The notes below the pieces were generated by a model. That model was given only the letters and a program-made list of their open reading frames with translations, was not told the origin of the DNA and ran no database searches. From assembly GCF_013328815.1 (NCBI RefSeq), contig NZ_JABUHN010000004.1, forward strand, positions 248,001 through 312,000: a stretch of 64,000 nucleotides of DNA. The letters are read 5' to 3'. How positions within the stretch are numbered: the stretch's first letter is position 1; each line of letters starts with the position of its first letter. The DNA comes from Tabrizicola fusiformis. GTDB taxonomy: Bacteria; Pseudomonadota; Alphaproteobacteria; Rhodobacterales; Rhodobacteraceae. Position numbers and translations under genes: made by a program. Below, one piece after another: positions 1-10,288 of the stretch.

Positions 1-999
<999 letters not shown>

Positions 1000-1002
1000 G
1001 CG

Positions 1003-1764
1003 ATGCGCGGCGAAACCGACCCCGACCGGCGCCTTTACCGCCTGACCGGCAAGGATGCCCTGACCTTCCTGCAAGGTCTGGTGTCGAACGACGTGCTGCC
1101 TTTGGCCAAAGGCAGCGGCATCGTCTGGGCGGCGCTGCTGACGCCGCAGGGCAAGTACCTCGCCGATTTCTTCGTGGTGGCGCGGGGCGGGGAACTGTTG
1201 CTCGACCTGCCCGCAAGCCTTGCCGAGGGCGTGGTGCGGCGGCTGACCATGTATCGCCTGCGCGCCGATGTGCAGATTGCCGCCGCCGCTGATCTATCGG
1301 TCACGCGCGGCCTGACCGATCCGCCCGCCGATGCCCTGCCCGACCCCCGCCACCCCGCGCTTGGCTGGCGGGCCTATGGCGCCGCCGGCGGCCCCGCAAC
1401 CATCGACTGGGATGCGCTGCGGGTTGAACATCTGATCCCGGAAAGCGGTATCGAGCTGATCCCCGACGACAGCTATCTTCTGGAAACCGGGTTCGAGCGG
1501 CTGCACGGCGTCGATTTCCGCAAGGGCTGCTATGTCGGGCAGGAAGTGACCGCCCGGATGAAGCACAAGACGGAATTGCGCAAAGGGCTGGTGCGGCTGC
1601 GCATCACCGGCAGTGCCCCCGTCGGCACCGAGATTCTGGCCGATGGCAAACCTGCGGGACGATTGTTCACCCAGTCGGGCGGACGCGCCCTGGCCCATAT
1701 GCGCCATGACCGGATTGGCCCCGGCCTGACCGCCGCAGAGGCGCTCCTTTCACCCGACGATTGA
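1003..1764 (+). CDS. ygfZ: YgfZ/GcvT-like folate-binding Fe-S repair protein
   Basis: 253 residues. The diagnostic YgfZ signature KGCYVGQEVTARMKHK is near residue 175, with a GcvT-like fold before and after it. YgfZ/IBA57-family proteins bind tetrahydrofolate and help maintain certain [4Fe-4S] enzymes in the cytoplasm; the cysteine of the signature is functionally important in the family. The gene follows the ABC exporter with a 3-nt gap and ends in front of two perfect hairpins. The Fe-S scaffold ATPase Mrp is encoded convergently just downstream, so the two Fe-S maturation factors are neighbours but on opposite strands. Confidence 0.85.
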   Translation: MRGETDPDRRLYRLTGKDALTFLQGLVSNDVLPLAKGSGIVWAALLTPQGKYLADFFVVARGGELLLDLPASLAEGVVRRLTMYRLRADVQIAAAADLSVTRGLTDPPADALPDPRHPALGWRAYGAAGGPATIDWDALRVEHLIPESGIELIPDDSYLLETGFERLHGVDFRKGCYVGQEVTARMKHKTELRKGLVRLRITGSAPVGTEILADGKPAGRLFTQSGGRALAHMRHDRIGPGLTAAEALLSPDD

Positions 1765-1770
1765 GCCAGG

Positions 1771-1824
1771 AAGGTTTTTCGTCCGAAAAACCTTCGGCAG
1801 AAAAATCTTCGGACGAAGATTTTT
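1771..1824. terminator. Twin perfect hairpins between convergent genes
   Basis: Two adjacent 10-bp perfect stems with 4-nt loops: arms 1771-1780/1785-1794 (loop GTCC) and 1801-1810/1815-1824 (loop GGAC). Both arms contain runs of five A/T, giving T-tracts on either strand. They sit between the convergent ygfZ and mrp stop codons, so a bidirectional terminator is the natural reading. Confidence 0.7.
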
Positions 1825-1832
1825 CGGGCGCC

Positions 1833-2924
1833 TCAGGCCATGCCGCCGTCGATCAGTCGCCGCGCAAGGCGCGCATAGGCCGCCGATGCCGCACCTTCCC
1901 CCGCCGCGACCGGCGTTCCGGCATCGCCTGCCAGCCGCACATCCAGCGACAGCGGAATTTCGGCAAGGAACGGCATGTCCAGCCGCTCTGCCTCTTTGGC
2001 CACGCCGCCATGGCCGAAGAGATGCGCCTCATGGCCGCAATTGGGGCAGACATAGGTGGACATGTTCTCGATCAGGCCCAGCACGGGGGTTTTCAGCTTC
2101 TGGAACATGTCCAGCGCCTTGCGGGCATCCAGAAGCGCCACATCCTGCGGCGTCGAAACCACGATCGCCCCGGTCAGTTGCGTGCGCTGGCACAGCGTCA
2201 GTTGCACATCGCCGGTGCCCGGCGGCAGGTCGATCAGCAGCACATCCAGCCGACCCCAGGCGACCTGCGTCAGAAGCTGCTGCAAGGCGCCCATCAGCAT
2301 CGGCCCGCGCCAGATCACCGCCTCATCTTCCTTAAGCATCAGGCCCAGCGACATCATCGTGACACCATGGGCGACCAGCGGCTCGATGATCTTGCCATCC
2401 GGGCTGGCGGGGCGTTTTGAAACCCCCATCATCCGCGGCTGGCTCGGGCCATAGATATCCGCGTCCAGAAGGCCCACCCGCCGCCCCTGTCGCGCCAGCG
2501 CCACGGCGAGGTTGGAGCTGACGGTGGATTTGCCAACCCCGCCCTTGCCCGAGCCGATGGCGATGATCCGGTCCACCCCGGCCAGACGCTGCGGCCCGCC
2601 CTGTTGTGGCGTCGGATGCTGGCCGATCTTCAGCGTCGGCGGCGCGGCCTTTGCGGCGGGACCATGCGCCGTCATCACCACCTGCACCGATTCGACACCC
2701 GGCAGCGCCTTCAGCGCGCTTTCGGCCGCGGCCTGCACCGGGGCAAGGGCACGCGCGTCTTCGGGGCTGGCCGCTTCCAGCACGAATCGCACCGCACCGC
2801 CGTCGATCTGCAACGCGCGCACCAGATCCCGCGAGATCAGCGTGCCGCCTCCCGGGCAGGCCACATCTGCAAGCACCCGTTCCACCGCTTCGCGTGCAAC
2901 CGCCATCTTTCGTCTCCTGCTCAA
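1833..2924 (-). CDS. mrp: Mrp/ApbC-family P-loop ATPase, Fe-S cluster carrier
   Basis: 363 residues. The N-terminal ~85 residues look like a MIP18/FSCA domain. The P-loop domain follows with deviant Walker [10 protein letters not shown] near residue 130, and a C-terminal CPNC motif (CxxC) that in the family bridges a labile [4Fe-4S] cluster between two subunits. Mrp/ApbC/NBP35 proteins deliver Fe-S clusters to apo-enzymes in the cytosol. Length and domain order match the bacterial family. It is transcribed towards ygfZ and away from the DUF1127 gene. Confidence 0.9.
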   Translation of the reverse strand: MSRRRKMAVAREAVERVLADVACPGGGTLISRDLVRALQIDGGAVRFVLEAASPEDARALAPVQAAAESALKALPGVESVQVVMTAHGPAAKAAPPTLKIGQHPTPQQGGPQRLAGVDRIIAIGSGKGGVGKSTVSSNLAVALARQGRRVGLLDADIYGPSQPRMMGVSKRPASPDGKIIEPLVAHGVTMMSLGLMLKEDEAVIWRGPMLMGALQQLLTQVAWGRLDVLLIDLPPGTGDVQLTLCQRTQLTGAIVVSTPQDVALLDARKALDMFQKLKTPVLGLIENMSTYVCPNCGHEAHLFGHGGVAKEAERLDMPFLAEIPLSLDVRLAGDAGTPVAAGEGAASAAYARLARRLIDGGMA

Positions 2925-3164
2925 GCCGCAGGCAGGTTTGGCCGCTTTGCTGCAAAGGGCAAGGGGCGCTTTACCATTTGCTCAAAATTTTAGCGAAGCT
3001 TATGGAGTTGCTGATTATTTTGCACGAAACAGCCATGCGGATGCTGCATGGCAGCAATGCAGCCCCGAGCTATTGTGCAAGTGCAGCATTTGCCCCATGT
3101 TGGCCCTAACAGTGAAGGCAGCGCGATCAAGACGCCACCTTCCAGATAAAGAAGTGAGGCTGAA

Positions 3165-3380
3165 ATGGCATATGTGAATTCGTCCCGCGCCGTGAGCGTT
3201 TCGTTCGGTGATCGTCTGGCCGCTGTTGCATCGGTGATCCGTGCCGCTGTGCAACGCCGCCGGGTCTACCAGCAGACCATCAGCGAGCTGCGTGCGCTCT
3301 CGGACCGCGATCTGGCCGATCTGGGCATCCACCGCTCGCTGATTGCGACGGTTGCCCGCGAAGCGGCCTACGGCAAATAA
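3165..3380 (+). CDS. DUF1127 small RNA-binding protein, CcaF1-like
   Basis: 71 residues. The C-terminal half has the DUF1127 (YjiS) core: an Arg/Gln-rich helix followed by ELRALSDRDLADLGIHRS and a final ARE. In Rhodobacter sphaeroides the DUF1127 protein CcaF1 is encoded directly in front of the ccsR sRNAs, binds RNA and affects sRNA maturation. Here the gene is followed 12 nt after its stop by an array of the same CCUCCUCCC-motif hairpins, so function is assigned by both family and synteny. A purine-rich stretch (GAAGTGAGG) precedes the ATG. I could not pick out a convincing RpoH-type promoter in the 240 bp upstream, which has low-GC patches and a CTGCAT/ATGCAG inverted repeat near 3040-3055. 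Confidence 0.85.
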   Translation: MAYVNSSRAVSVSFGDRLAAVASVIRAAVQRRRVYQQTISELRALSDRDLADLGIHRSLIATVAREAAYGK

Positions 3381-3392
3381 GATCCCTGACGG

Positions 3393-3778
3393 GGTTCCGA
3401 TCCTCCTCCCCGGAACCTTCGGCAAGGCGCGGCGGCATCTCTCCTCCTCCCTGATGTCGCCGCCTTTTTATAGACTTCGATCGGCCCCTCCTCCTCCCTG
3501 GGCCGCTCGGATACGCGGCGGCCCCCTCCTCCTCCCTGGGGTCGCCGCCTCTTCTTCCCGGCCCTCCCTCCTCCTCCCTGGAGGGCCCGGTTGCCCGAAG
3601 CGCCCCTCCTCCTCCCTGGGCGTGACGGACCTGCGGTGACCCCGACCTCCTCCCTGGGGTTGCCGCACAGGATATCGCCCGCCCGGCAGGGTGACGGCGA
3701 AGACGGATCGGACGGCCCCTCCTCCTCCCTGGGCCGCTCGACTAGCGGCGACCCCCTCCTCCTCCCTGGGGTCGCCGC
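3393..3778 (+). ncRNA. Array of nine CcsR-like sRNA hairpins (CCUCCUCCC loops)
   Basis: Nine stem-loops in a row, each with CCTCCTCCC in the loop. Arms: 3393-3399/3411-3417, 3431-3439/3453-3461, 3482-3487/3500-3505, 3517-3525/3538-3546, 3560-3567/3580-3587, 3601-3605/3618-3622, 3632-3643/3656-3667, 3713-3718/3731-3736, 3745-3755/3768-3778. Stems differ in sequence but stay paired (several G-U changes), so structure and loop are conserved rather than flanks. Only the second hairpin has a T-run (TTTTTATA, 3465-3472). The loop mimics the anti-Shine-Dalgarno end of 16S rRNA. In R. sphaeroides four such RNAs (CcsR1-4) are co-transcribed with the DUF1127 gene and processed under stress; here the unit is more than twice as long. 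No credible ORF lies in it. Confidence 0.8.
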
Positions 3779-3855
3779 ACCCCTCCCCCAAAACCGCAAT
3801 TGCATCGCGCAGCGCCGCCGCCGATAGTCCGGGCGACCCAAACCCCGGACCCGAC

Positions 3856-5013
3856 ATGCGCGCCTCGATGATTTCCTCGGCCCTTGTGGCCTCCCTTGTC
3901 GGCTACGGCTCGACCATTGCGCTGGTGCTGTCGGCGGCAGCGGCGGTGGGGGCGAGCCCGGCACAAACCGCAAGCTGGGTCTTTGCCATCTGTCTGGCCA
4001 AGGCGGCAGGTTCGGCGCTGTTATCCTATTGGGCGCGGGTGCCGGTGGTGCTGGCCTGGTCCACGCCAGGCGCAGCATTGATTGCGGCCACGACCGGGGT
4101 GTCGATGGCCGAAGCGGTAGGCGCCTTTGTGCTGTCGGGGTTTCTGGTGGCGCTGACCGGGCTGATCCGGCCTTTGGGCCGGGTTGTGGCAATGATTCCC
4201 GACGGGATCGCGGCCGGAATGCTGGGCGGCGTGCTGCTGCCCTTCTGCCTGAAGGGCGCGGGGGCGGCGCAGGCGCTGCCGGGGGTGGTCCTGCCAATGG
4301 TTGCGGTTTTCGTGCTGGTGCGGCTGAAGAACCCGGCGCTGGCGGTTCTGGCGGCGCTGGCGACCGGGCTGGCGCTGGCCTTTGGTCTTGGGTTGGCCGA
4401 ATGGCCCGCGCTGCGGCTGCCGCTGCCGGTGCTGGAGTTCACCCCGCCCGCCTTTCGGCCCGATGTTCTGCTGGGGCTTGGCGTGCCGCTTTACCTTGTC
4501 ACCATGGCCTCGCAGAACCTGCCGGGCTTTGCCACGTTGCGCGCGGCGGGGTATGAGCCGCCGGTGCGGCCCGCGCTGGTGGTCACCGGCGGGCTTTCGG
4601 CGCTGGCGGGCCTTTTCTGCGCCCATCCGGTCAGCATGGCGGCGATCACCGCCGCGATCTGTCTGGGCGACGACACCCACCCCGACCGCAACCAGCGTTG
4701 GAAGGTGGGGCTGGTCTATGGCGCGGTCTGGGTGGGGCTGGCCCTGCTGGGGCCGGCAATCCTGATGGTGCTGGGGGCGCTGCCGCCCGCGCTGATGCTG
4801 GCGCTGGTCGCCGTGGCGCTGCTCGGGCCGCTGACCGGCGCGCTGACCGGCGCCTATGGCCCGGCTGAGACCCGCTTTGCCGCCACGGTGACATTGGCCG
4901 TCACCGCCTCGGGCGTGGCGGCCTTCGGGATCGGCGCCGCCTTCTGGGGACTGCTGGCGGGCCTCGCCGTCCATGCCGCCGAGGTTGTGGCACGGCGGCG
5001 GAAATCAGCCTGA
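3856..5013 (+). CDS. benE: BenE-family benzoate/H+ symporter-like transporter
   Basis: 385 residues from the chosen ATG at 3856; an upstream in-frame extension to 3691 would translate through the sRNA hairpins and is rejected. About 11-12 hydrophobic segments run through the protein. The region with YGSTIALVLSAAAAVGAS and the WSTPGAALIAAT segment matches the BenE family. BenE proteins import aromatic acids such as benzoate with protons, but no benzoate catabolic gene is in the window, so the substrate is open. The gene stands alone between the sRNA array and an asparagine-synthase-like gene. Confidence 0.8.
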   Translation: MRASMISSALVASLVGYGSTIALVLSAAAAVGASPAQTASWVFAICLAKAAGSALLSYWARVPVVLAWSTPGAALIAATTGVSMAEAVGAFVLSGFLVALTGLIRPLGRVVAMIPDGIAAGMLGGVLLPFCLKGAGAAQALPGVVLPMVAVFVLVRLKNPALAVLAALATGLALAFGLGLAEWPALRLPLPVLEFTPPAFRPDVLLGLGVPLYLVTMASQNLPGFATLRAAGYEPPVRPALVVTGGLSALAGLFCAHPVSMAAITAAICLGDDTHPDRNQRWKVGLVYGAVWVGLALLGPAILMVLGALPPALMLALVAVALLGPLTGALTGAYGPAETRFAATVTLAVTASGVAAFGIGAAFWGLLAGLAVHAAEVVARRRKSA

Positions 5014-5066
5014 TTGACGTCGCCATATCCCGTCTCTATCCCGAAACTGATCATTTGCAACAATGA

Positions 5067-7418
5067 GTGACCCGAATGGCCGTATTCCTTGTTTGGCACG
5101 AGAAGAAATCGCGGGCGAATACCCTGACCCAGGAAGAGCTTCTGGCGGAAACGCATTTTCAGCCCTCTCGTGTATATTTTGGCACGATCCCCCCCCCCGG
5201 AAAGCATTGGCATTATTACGCAGCAACTATAAATGAAGCATTTGTTTCCCAGAACGATCAGGTCCATGCGGACGCAACATCCCTGACACTTTTCAACGGC
5301 TTTGCCTTTGATGAGCGGCGCACAGAACCGCACGTCCTGTCGGCCCGCGAATTGCACGGCTGGACCGAAGGCAAGCAGCATCTGGCGGGCGAATATGCCG
5401 TATTCCAGTTGCGCCCGGACGGAACGGCGCTGGCCTATTCCGATTTCAAGGCGATGCGGCATCTGTATTGGATCGAGACGGATGACCTTATTGCCTTCTC
5501 GACCCGGCCATCGCTGATTTCCCTGCTGCTTGGCCGACGCAATCACGATCTGCTGGCGCAGACATGGAACGCCAGCATCGGGTTCCGCCTTGGCAACAGG
5601 AGCAGCCTGAAAGACATCCAGTATATCCCCGGCGACCGGATCGGCCATGTCACGGAGGGCCGGATGCAACTTGCCCCCTGCACCAGCCCGCTTGCCCGGC
5701 TCTCCGGGCCGCGCGGACTGGATGCGCTTCCGTCGCGCCGGGACGATCTGATGGATGCCGCCATTGCGGCCGCCGCCGCCTCTGTCCGGCTGGCGACACG
5801 GGGCAAGGATGCAATCACCCTGCCGATCACCGGCGGCAAGGACAGCCGGCTGGTGCTTGCGCTGTGTCTGGCGGCGGGGCTGCGCGACCGGCTGAAACTG
5901 TTCACGATGGGCAATGCCGATTTCCCCGATGTGGTGGTCGGCCAGATGATCGCCGAGAAACTGGCCGTGCCGCACGAGCGGCGCCCCGTCTCGCCTCCTT
6001 CGTCCATCCCCTTCCTGACGGCCGAGGACTATATCGACCGGCTGGCGAGTTTCGCCTATCAGACCGACGGTCTGGTCGGGTCGTGGGATTCCTATGTGAA
6101 GACAGCTACTTCGGCCAATTCTGGCATGAATGGCTTCATGGGGGAAATCCTCAAGACCAACCGCAAGGCCGATCTGAAAGGAACCGAACTGGCAGAGCGG
6201 CCGATCGACCTGATCAAGGCACCGTTCGATCCGCTGGGGCTGTTGAAACCAGCGGCAAAAGAGGCCCTTTTCGAGGATGCGCGCAGCTATTTCCGCAAGC
6301 ATCTGGACATCGGGGTGCCCTACGGCGACCTGCCGGATGTGTTCTATTTCCAGAACAGGCTGCCGAACTGGCTGGGCACGACACGGCAGGTTCAGGCATT
6401 CACCGGCAGCGACGTCCTGCCACTGGGCGTTTCGGCGATGTGCGAACTCGCTTTTTCGGCCACGGTCGAAGAACGCGACATCGACCTGATCCACTACCGG
6501 ATGATCCAGCGGTGCGCGCCCGAACTCATCGACATTCCCTTTGCCAATGCGACATGGCCGGCGGAACTCGCCCCGTATGACAAGGATTTCATCCAGCGCG
6601 AGCCCGTGCGGCTGCCGCCCGGATCGACGACGCCCAACTACGGGTCATGGCAATATTCGGCGAACTACAACCTGCGCCTGCGCCAGCGGCTTGCCGACCT
6701 CCTTGCGCGCACCGAAGGCGCGCCGCTTTGGACCAATCTGGACTTGCCCACCCTTTTGCAGCGATTGAAGGGAGGCGCTTTTACCTATCCGCAAATGATG
6801 TCTTTCCTGGGCCTGATGCCGATGGCGATGTTCCAGTCCGGCAATATCACGCCACGAAAGATGCTCACCCCGGGGTCCGCCTTTGATGCCTCCTGCGTGG
6901 TCAGGGACGGCGAAGACCGGCTCTGGCTGTGGGACCAGCAAACGCTGACGCCGGCCGACCGTGCCCATCGCCGCGCCCGGGTGGCGCGCAGTGCGCTGAC
7001 ACTCTTTTCGCGGCCAGAAGACGCCACGCCGCCGGGTCCGGTCAAAGGCTATCTCGACAGTGCGCAGTCAGGCGAAAGCCGCGCAGTTCGGGAGCGCGAT
7101 CACTTCGTGATGGAGGCCAAGGATTTGCAGGGCGATATCCTGTTGTCCGGCTGGGCAAGGGCAGATGATTTCCCCGAATCCTCGGTGGCGCTGGAAATCT
7201 GGAATGGCAAGACGCTGCTGAAGCGCACACTGGCCGATGGCACCCGCAAGGATCTGGCCCAGCTTGGGTATAGCCACGGGAAATTCGGCTTCCGCGTGTC
7301 TTGCGATGCGGCAGCGGTGCGGGCGAGTCTTGCCAAGACCAAACACCCTTGGCTGACCCTGACGGTTGCCGATGGCGGGGGCGCCCTGACCCGCGGCAAG
7401 GTCCATCTGCGGGGTTAG
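5067..7418 (+). CDS. Asparagine-synthase-related protein (PP-loop amidotransferase-like)
   Basis: 783 residues from GTG 5067 (an ATG at 5076 is an alternative). An N-terminal Ntn-like region of ~210 residues resembles the class II glutaminase half of asparagine synthetase but lacks the Cys that must follow the initiator Met in active glutaminases. Around residues 250-260 there is a PP-loop ITGGKDSR, a variant of SGGxDS, implying ATP adenylation of an acid substrate. The last ~110 residues form an extra beta-rich region. Such stand-alone proteins usually occur in glycan or peptide tailoring loci, but neither neighbour supports that here. Bases 5010-5300 are visibly more AT-rich than the surroundings, a hint of transfer. 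Confidence 0.7.
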   Translation: MTRMAVFLVWHEKKSRANTLTQEELLAETHFQPSRVYFGTIPPPGKHWHYYAATINEAFVSQNDQVHADATSLTLFNGFAFDERRTEPHVLSARELHGWTEGKQHLAGEYAVFQLRPDGTALAYSDFKAMRHLYWIETDDLIAFSTRPSLISLLLGRRNHDLLAQTWNASIGFRLGNRSSLKDIQYIPGDRIGHVTEGRMQLAPCTSPLARLSGPRGLDALPSRRDDLMDAAIAAAAASVRLATRGKDAITLPITGGKDSRLVLALCLAAGLRDRLKLFTMGNADFPDVVVGQMIAEKLAVPHERRPVSPPSSIPFLTAEDYIDRLASFAYQTDGLVGSWDSYVKTATSANSGMNGFMGEILKTNRKADLKGTELAERPIDLIKAPFDPLGLLKPAAKEALFEDARSYFRKHLDIGVPYGDLPDVFYFQNRLPNWLGTTRQVQAFTGSDVLPLGVSAMCELAFSATVEERDIDLIHYRMIQRCAPELIDIPFANATWPAELAPYDKDFIQREPVRLPPGSTTPNYGSWQYSANYNLRLRQRLADLLARTEGAPLWTNLDLPTLLQRLKGGAFTYPQMMSFLGLMPMAMFQSGNITPRKMLTPGSAFDASCVVRDGEDRLWLWDQQTLTPADRAHRRARVARSALTLFSRPEDATPPGPVKGYLDSAQSGESRAVRERDHFVMEAKDLQGDILLSGWARADDFPESSVALEIWNGKTLLKRTLADGTRKDLAQLGYSHGKFGFRVSCDAAAVRASLAKTKHPWLTLTVADGGGALTRGKVHLRG

Positions 7419-7421
7419 GGC

Positions 7422-8660
7422 CTAGCTCCGGCCCGGCGGCACCAGACCGGCGGCGACCCATGCGTCGAACTGCGCCAGCGCCGCATCGTGGAAGGCGGGG
7501 TCGTTGATATGGGCGTCCAACTCGATCAGGCGGGCGTTGGCGGGCAGGTTGCGGCGGAGTTCGTCGCAAAAGGCGGCCAGCGCCGCGGGATCGGACAGCG
7601 GGCCACCCGCGCGGTCCCATTCATTGCCGCCGTGCAGCGGCAGAAGGAAGCTGACCGGGCCGCGTGCCGTGGCCAGCTTGCCCGCCAGCGCCTGCGCAAG
7701 CTCCCGCCGCTCGTCGGCGTTTTGCACGACCGAGGTGAGCAGCCGGTTATGGGCATGGGCGGGCGTGTCGCGGAAACGGTCGGGCACCGGGTGCCAGCCG
7801 ACAAAGTCGATCAGGTCATAACAGCCGATCGACACCATCTGCGGCACCCCGCGCAGGCCCGCCGCCGTCATCCGGTCCGGCCCCGCGCTGATGGCCGAAC
7901 CGAACAGGTGGTTGCCCACCTCTTGCGGCGCGAAATCCATCACGGCGGCAAAGGCACCCTCTGCCGCCAGCGCCTCGAACGCGCGGCCGCCCATGCCGGT
8001 GGCGTGGAACACCGCCACCTCATATCCGCGCGCCTCAAGCGCGGGTTTCAGCGTGGTCATATAGCGCAGCACCGATTTGCCGAAGCTTGTCATCCCGATC
8101 AGCGGGCGGTCGCGGGCGGGGGGGTCGGCAGCCCGCGCCGCCCCCAGAACCGCGCCCGCCGCCTGCGACAGCGAGGCCTTGCAGATCGAGTTCAGCCCGT
8201 AAAGCCCGCCCGCCCAAAGGATCATCTGGGTATCCGGCGCCAGCCGCTCGGGCGGGATCATCGGGCTGAAGCTGATCGTGGAAACGATGTATTTCGGCAC
8301 CCCCAGCGGCAGCGCCGCGCAGAGGTCCAGCGCAAGGTCGGTGCCCATCGACCCGCCCAGCACGATGGCCCCGTCAAACCGCCCCTCCCGGTGCAGGCGC
8401 GCCGCCAGCGCCGCCGCCCCCCGCGCCATGGCCTGCATGGCGAAGTTCTCATCGCCGCTGTCACATAATTCCTGAAAACTGGTGCCTGCCTCTGCCATCA
8501 CGTCATGCTTGGACCAATCGGTCGGGCTCTTGGGATCCCCCAGGACCGAGACATCCATGCTCAGGGCCTCGCCGCCCTGCGCGCGGATCACCTGCGCCAG
8601 ATAGGTCAGTTCGTCGTCCTTGGTGTCATAGGTGCCGGTGATCAGGATGCGGTTGCCCAT
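7422..8660 (-). CDS. UPF0261/Tm-1-like ATP-binding domain protein
   Basis: 412 residues from the ATG at 8660; further upstream codons cross an intergenic repeat and are rejected. The start ILITGTYDTKDDEL is the typical N-terminus of the UPF0261 family, whose N-terminal half is homologous to the ATP-binding domain of the tomato Tm-1 resistance protein; length matches the ~400-residue family. The biochemical role in bacteria is not settled. It is convergent with the asparagine-synthase-like gene (2-nt gap), and follows the aldehyde dehydrogenase gene on the same strand after an 86-bp gap holding a hairpin element. Confidence 0.8.
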   Translation of the reverse strand: MGNRILITGTYDTKDDELTYLAQVIRAQGGEALSMDVSVLGDPKSPTDWSKHDVMAEAGTSFQELCDSGDENFAMQAMARGAAALAARLHREGRFDGAIVLGGSMGTDLALDLCAALPLGVPKYIVSTISFSPMIPPERLAPDTQMILWAGGLYGLNSICKASLSQAAGAVLGAARAADPPARDRPLIGMTSFGKSVLRYMTTLKPALEARGYEVAVFHATGMGGRAFEALAAEGAFAAVMDFAPQEVGNHLFGSAISAGPDRMTAAGLRGVPQMVSIGCYDLIDFVGWHPVPDRFRDTPAHAHNRLLTSVVQNADERRELAQALAGKLATARGPVSFLLPLHGGNEWDRAGGPLSDPAALAAFCDELRRNLPANARLIELDAHINDPAFHDAALAQFDAWVAAGLVPPGRS

Positions 8661-8691
8661 GGCAGACCTCGTGCTGGTTGAAGGGGCAGGA

Positions 8692-8742
8692 CCGGGGGTT
8701 TCACACCCCCGGACCCCCGTGGGATATTTTGGGAGAGAGGAT
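8692..8742. repeat. Dispersed intergenic element, copy A
   Basis: Hairpin CCGGGGGT/ACCCCCGG (from 8692) followed by GGGATATTTTGGGAGAGAGG. It shares the 'CCCCCGnGGnTATTT' core with three other intergenic positions in this window. It lies just downstream of the aldehyde dehydrogenase stop and may serve as its terminator or RNA-end stabiliser. Confidence 0.5.
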
Positions 8743-8746
8743 GGGG

Positions 8747-10234
8747 TCAGAGAGAGATCCATGCCGTCTTGAGATCGGTGTATTTGTCGAGCGCGTGCAA
8801 GGATTTGTCATGGCCGTTGCCCGATTGCTTGACGCCGCCCAAGGGCACCGTGCCATCGGCGCCGCCATAGGTGTTGACATGCACCACCCCAGCGCGCAGG
8901 CCCCGCACCATGCGGTGGGCGCGCGACAGGTTCGCCGTCCAGACGCCCGAGGCAAGGCCGAAATCGGTGGCATTGGCCAGCCGCAGCGCCTCGGCCTCAT
9001 CGGCGAAGGGGGTGACGGCAAGGACCGGGCCGAACACCTCTTCGCGGAACAGGCGATGGTGTGGGGCGACATCGGCAATGACGGTGGGCTGCATATACCA
9101 GCCGCCTGTTTCTTGCAGCACCTGCGCGCCGCCGGTCATCAGGCGGCCACCTTCGGCCCCGGCATCGGTGACAAAGCGCAGATTGGCGGCCAGTTGCGGG
9201 GCAGAGTTGATGGCGCCCATCTGGGTGGCAAGGTCCAAAGGATTGCCGGGCTGCATCTTTTCGGTGGCCGCGACCAGTGCTGCGGTAAACTCTTCGGCAA
9301 CCTCCGCCTGCACCAGAAGGCGGGAGCCTGCGACACAGACCTGCCCGGCGTTGCGGAAAATGGCGGTGGCGGCGGCCTTGGCGGCGGCGGCCAGATCGGG
9401 CGCATCGGCAAAGACGATGTTGGGCGATTTGCCGCCCAGTTCCAGATAGCAGCGTTTCAGGTTCGATTGCGCCGCAGATTGCAGCAGCCGCCGCCCGGTG
9501 GCGCCCGAGCCGGTGAAGGCCAGCACATCCACCTCCATCGACAGGGCCAGCGCCTGCCCGGTCACCGCCCCCGGGCCGGTGACCACATTCAGCACCCCCG
9601 GCGGCAACCCGGCCTCAAGCGCCAGTTCCGCCAGCCGGATCAGCGTGAGCGAGGCGGTTTCAGCCGGTTTCAGCACCACCGAATTCCCCGCCGCCAAGGC
9701 CGGGGCAATCTTCCATGCGCCGATCATCAGCGGGAAGTTCCACGGCACGATGGCGCCGACCACGCCCACCGGGTCGCGGTGGATCAGGGCAAGGATATTG
9801 TCGGCGGTGGGGGCAATCTCGCCATAAACCTTGTCCAGCGCCTCGGCATAATAGCGGAAGGTGCCGGCGGCGCTGCCCGGCTCGGCCTTCAGCGCCATGG
9901 AAATCTCGGTGCCATTGTCGCGCACGCCAAGGACGGCAAGTTCAAGGGCATGTTTCTCGATCAGATCGGCCAGCCGGTGCAGCACGGCCTTGCGGGTGGC
10001 GGGCGCGGCGCGGCTCCAGACCCCGGCGTCAAAGGTGGCGCGGGCGGCGGAAGTGGCGCGGGCGACATCGGCCTCGCTCGCGGCAGCCAGCGTGGTCAGG
10101 GCGCGGCCATCGATGGGCGACAGGACGGCAACCGGCGCAGCCTCCCCCTCGGGGCGGGTGCTGCCGATCAGCAGGCGCTGCGGCGGCAGGGCAAGGGTGG
10201 CGAGGCGGTCGATTTCGGCTTGGGTAGCGGCCAT
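8747..10234 (-). CDS. NAD(P)+-dependent aldehyde dehydrogenase (PuuC/GabD-like superfamily)
   Basis: 495 residues, the usual ALDH length. Visible signatures: WNFPLMIGAWKIAPALAAGN (cofactor region), catalytic Glu in LELGGKSPNIVF, catalytic Cys in NAGQVCVAGSRL, and the C-terminal EEVFGPVLAVTPF motif. It would oxidise an amino-aldehyde or similar aldehyde to the acid. Position downstream of an APC permease on the same strand and near an omega-aminotransferase under an IclR-type regulator suggests the second oxidative step of an amine or omega-amino acid pathway; this is inference from context. Confidence 0.85.
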   Translation of the reverse strand: MAATQAEIDRLATLALPPQRLLIGSTRPEGEAAPVAVLSPIDGRALTTLAAASEADVARATSAARATFDAGVWSRAAPATRKAVLHRLADLIEKHALELAVLGVRDNGTEISMALKAEPGSAAGTFRYYAEALDKVYGEIAPTADNILALIHRDPVGVVGAIVPWNFPLMIGAWKIAPALAAGNSVVLKPAETASLTLIRLAELALEAGLPPGVLNVVTGPGAVTGQALALSMEVDVLAFTGSGATGRRLLQSAAQSNLKRCYLELGGKSPNIVFADAPDLAAAAKAAATAIFRNAGQVCVAGSRLLVQAEVAEEFTAALVAATEKMQPGNPLDLATQMGAINSAPQLAANLRFVTDAGAEGGRLMTGGAQVLQETGGWYMQPTVIADVAPHHRLFREEVFGPVLAVTPFADEAEALRLANATDFGLASGVWTANLSRAHRMVRGLRAGVVHVNTYGGADGTVPLGGVKQSGNGHDKSLHALDKYTDLKTAWISL

Positions 10235-10288
10235 GATGGTGCGGGCTCCGGTTGCGGGGGCGGCCCCGGAAGGGCCGCCCGAGAGGGG

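Noticed and set aside
3691-3855. 55-codon N-terminal extension of the BenE-like protein
   Set aside because: It would encode low-complexity Pro/Ser sequence derived from the sRNA hairpins; the hydrophobic family N-terminus starts at 3856.
3368-4297. 309-codon minus-strand frame across the sRNA array with PREEEG repeats
   Set aside because: It is the antisense reading of the CTCCTCCTCCC loops and part of benE; no family match.
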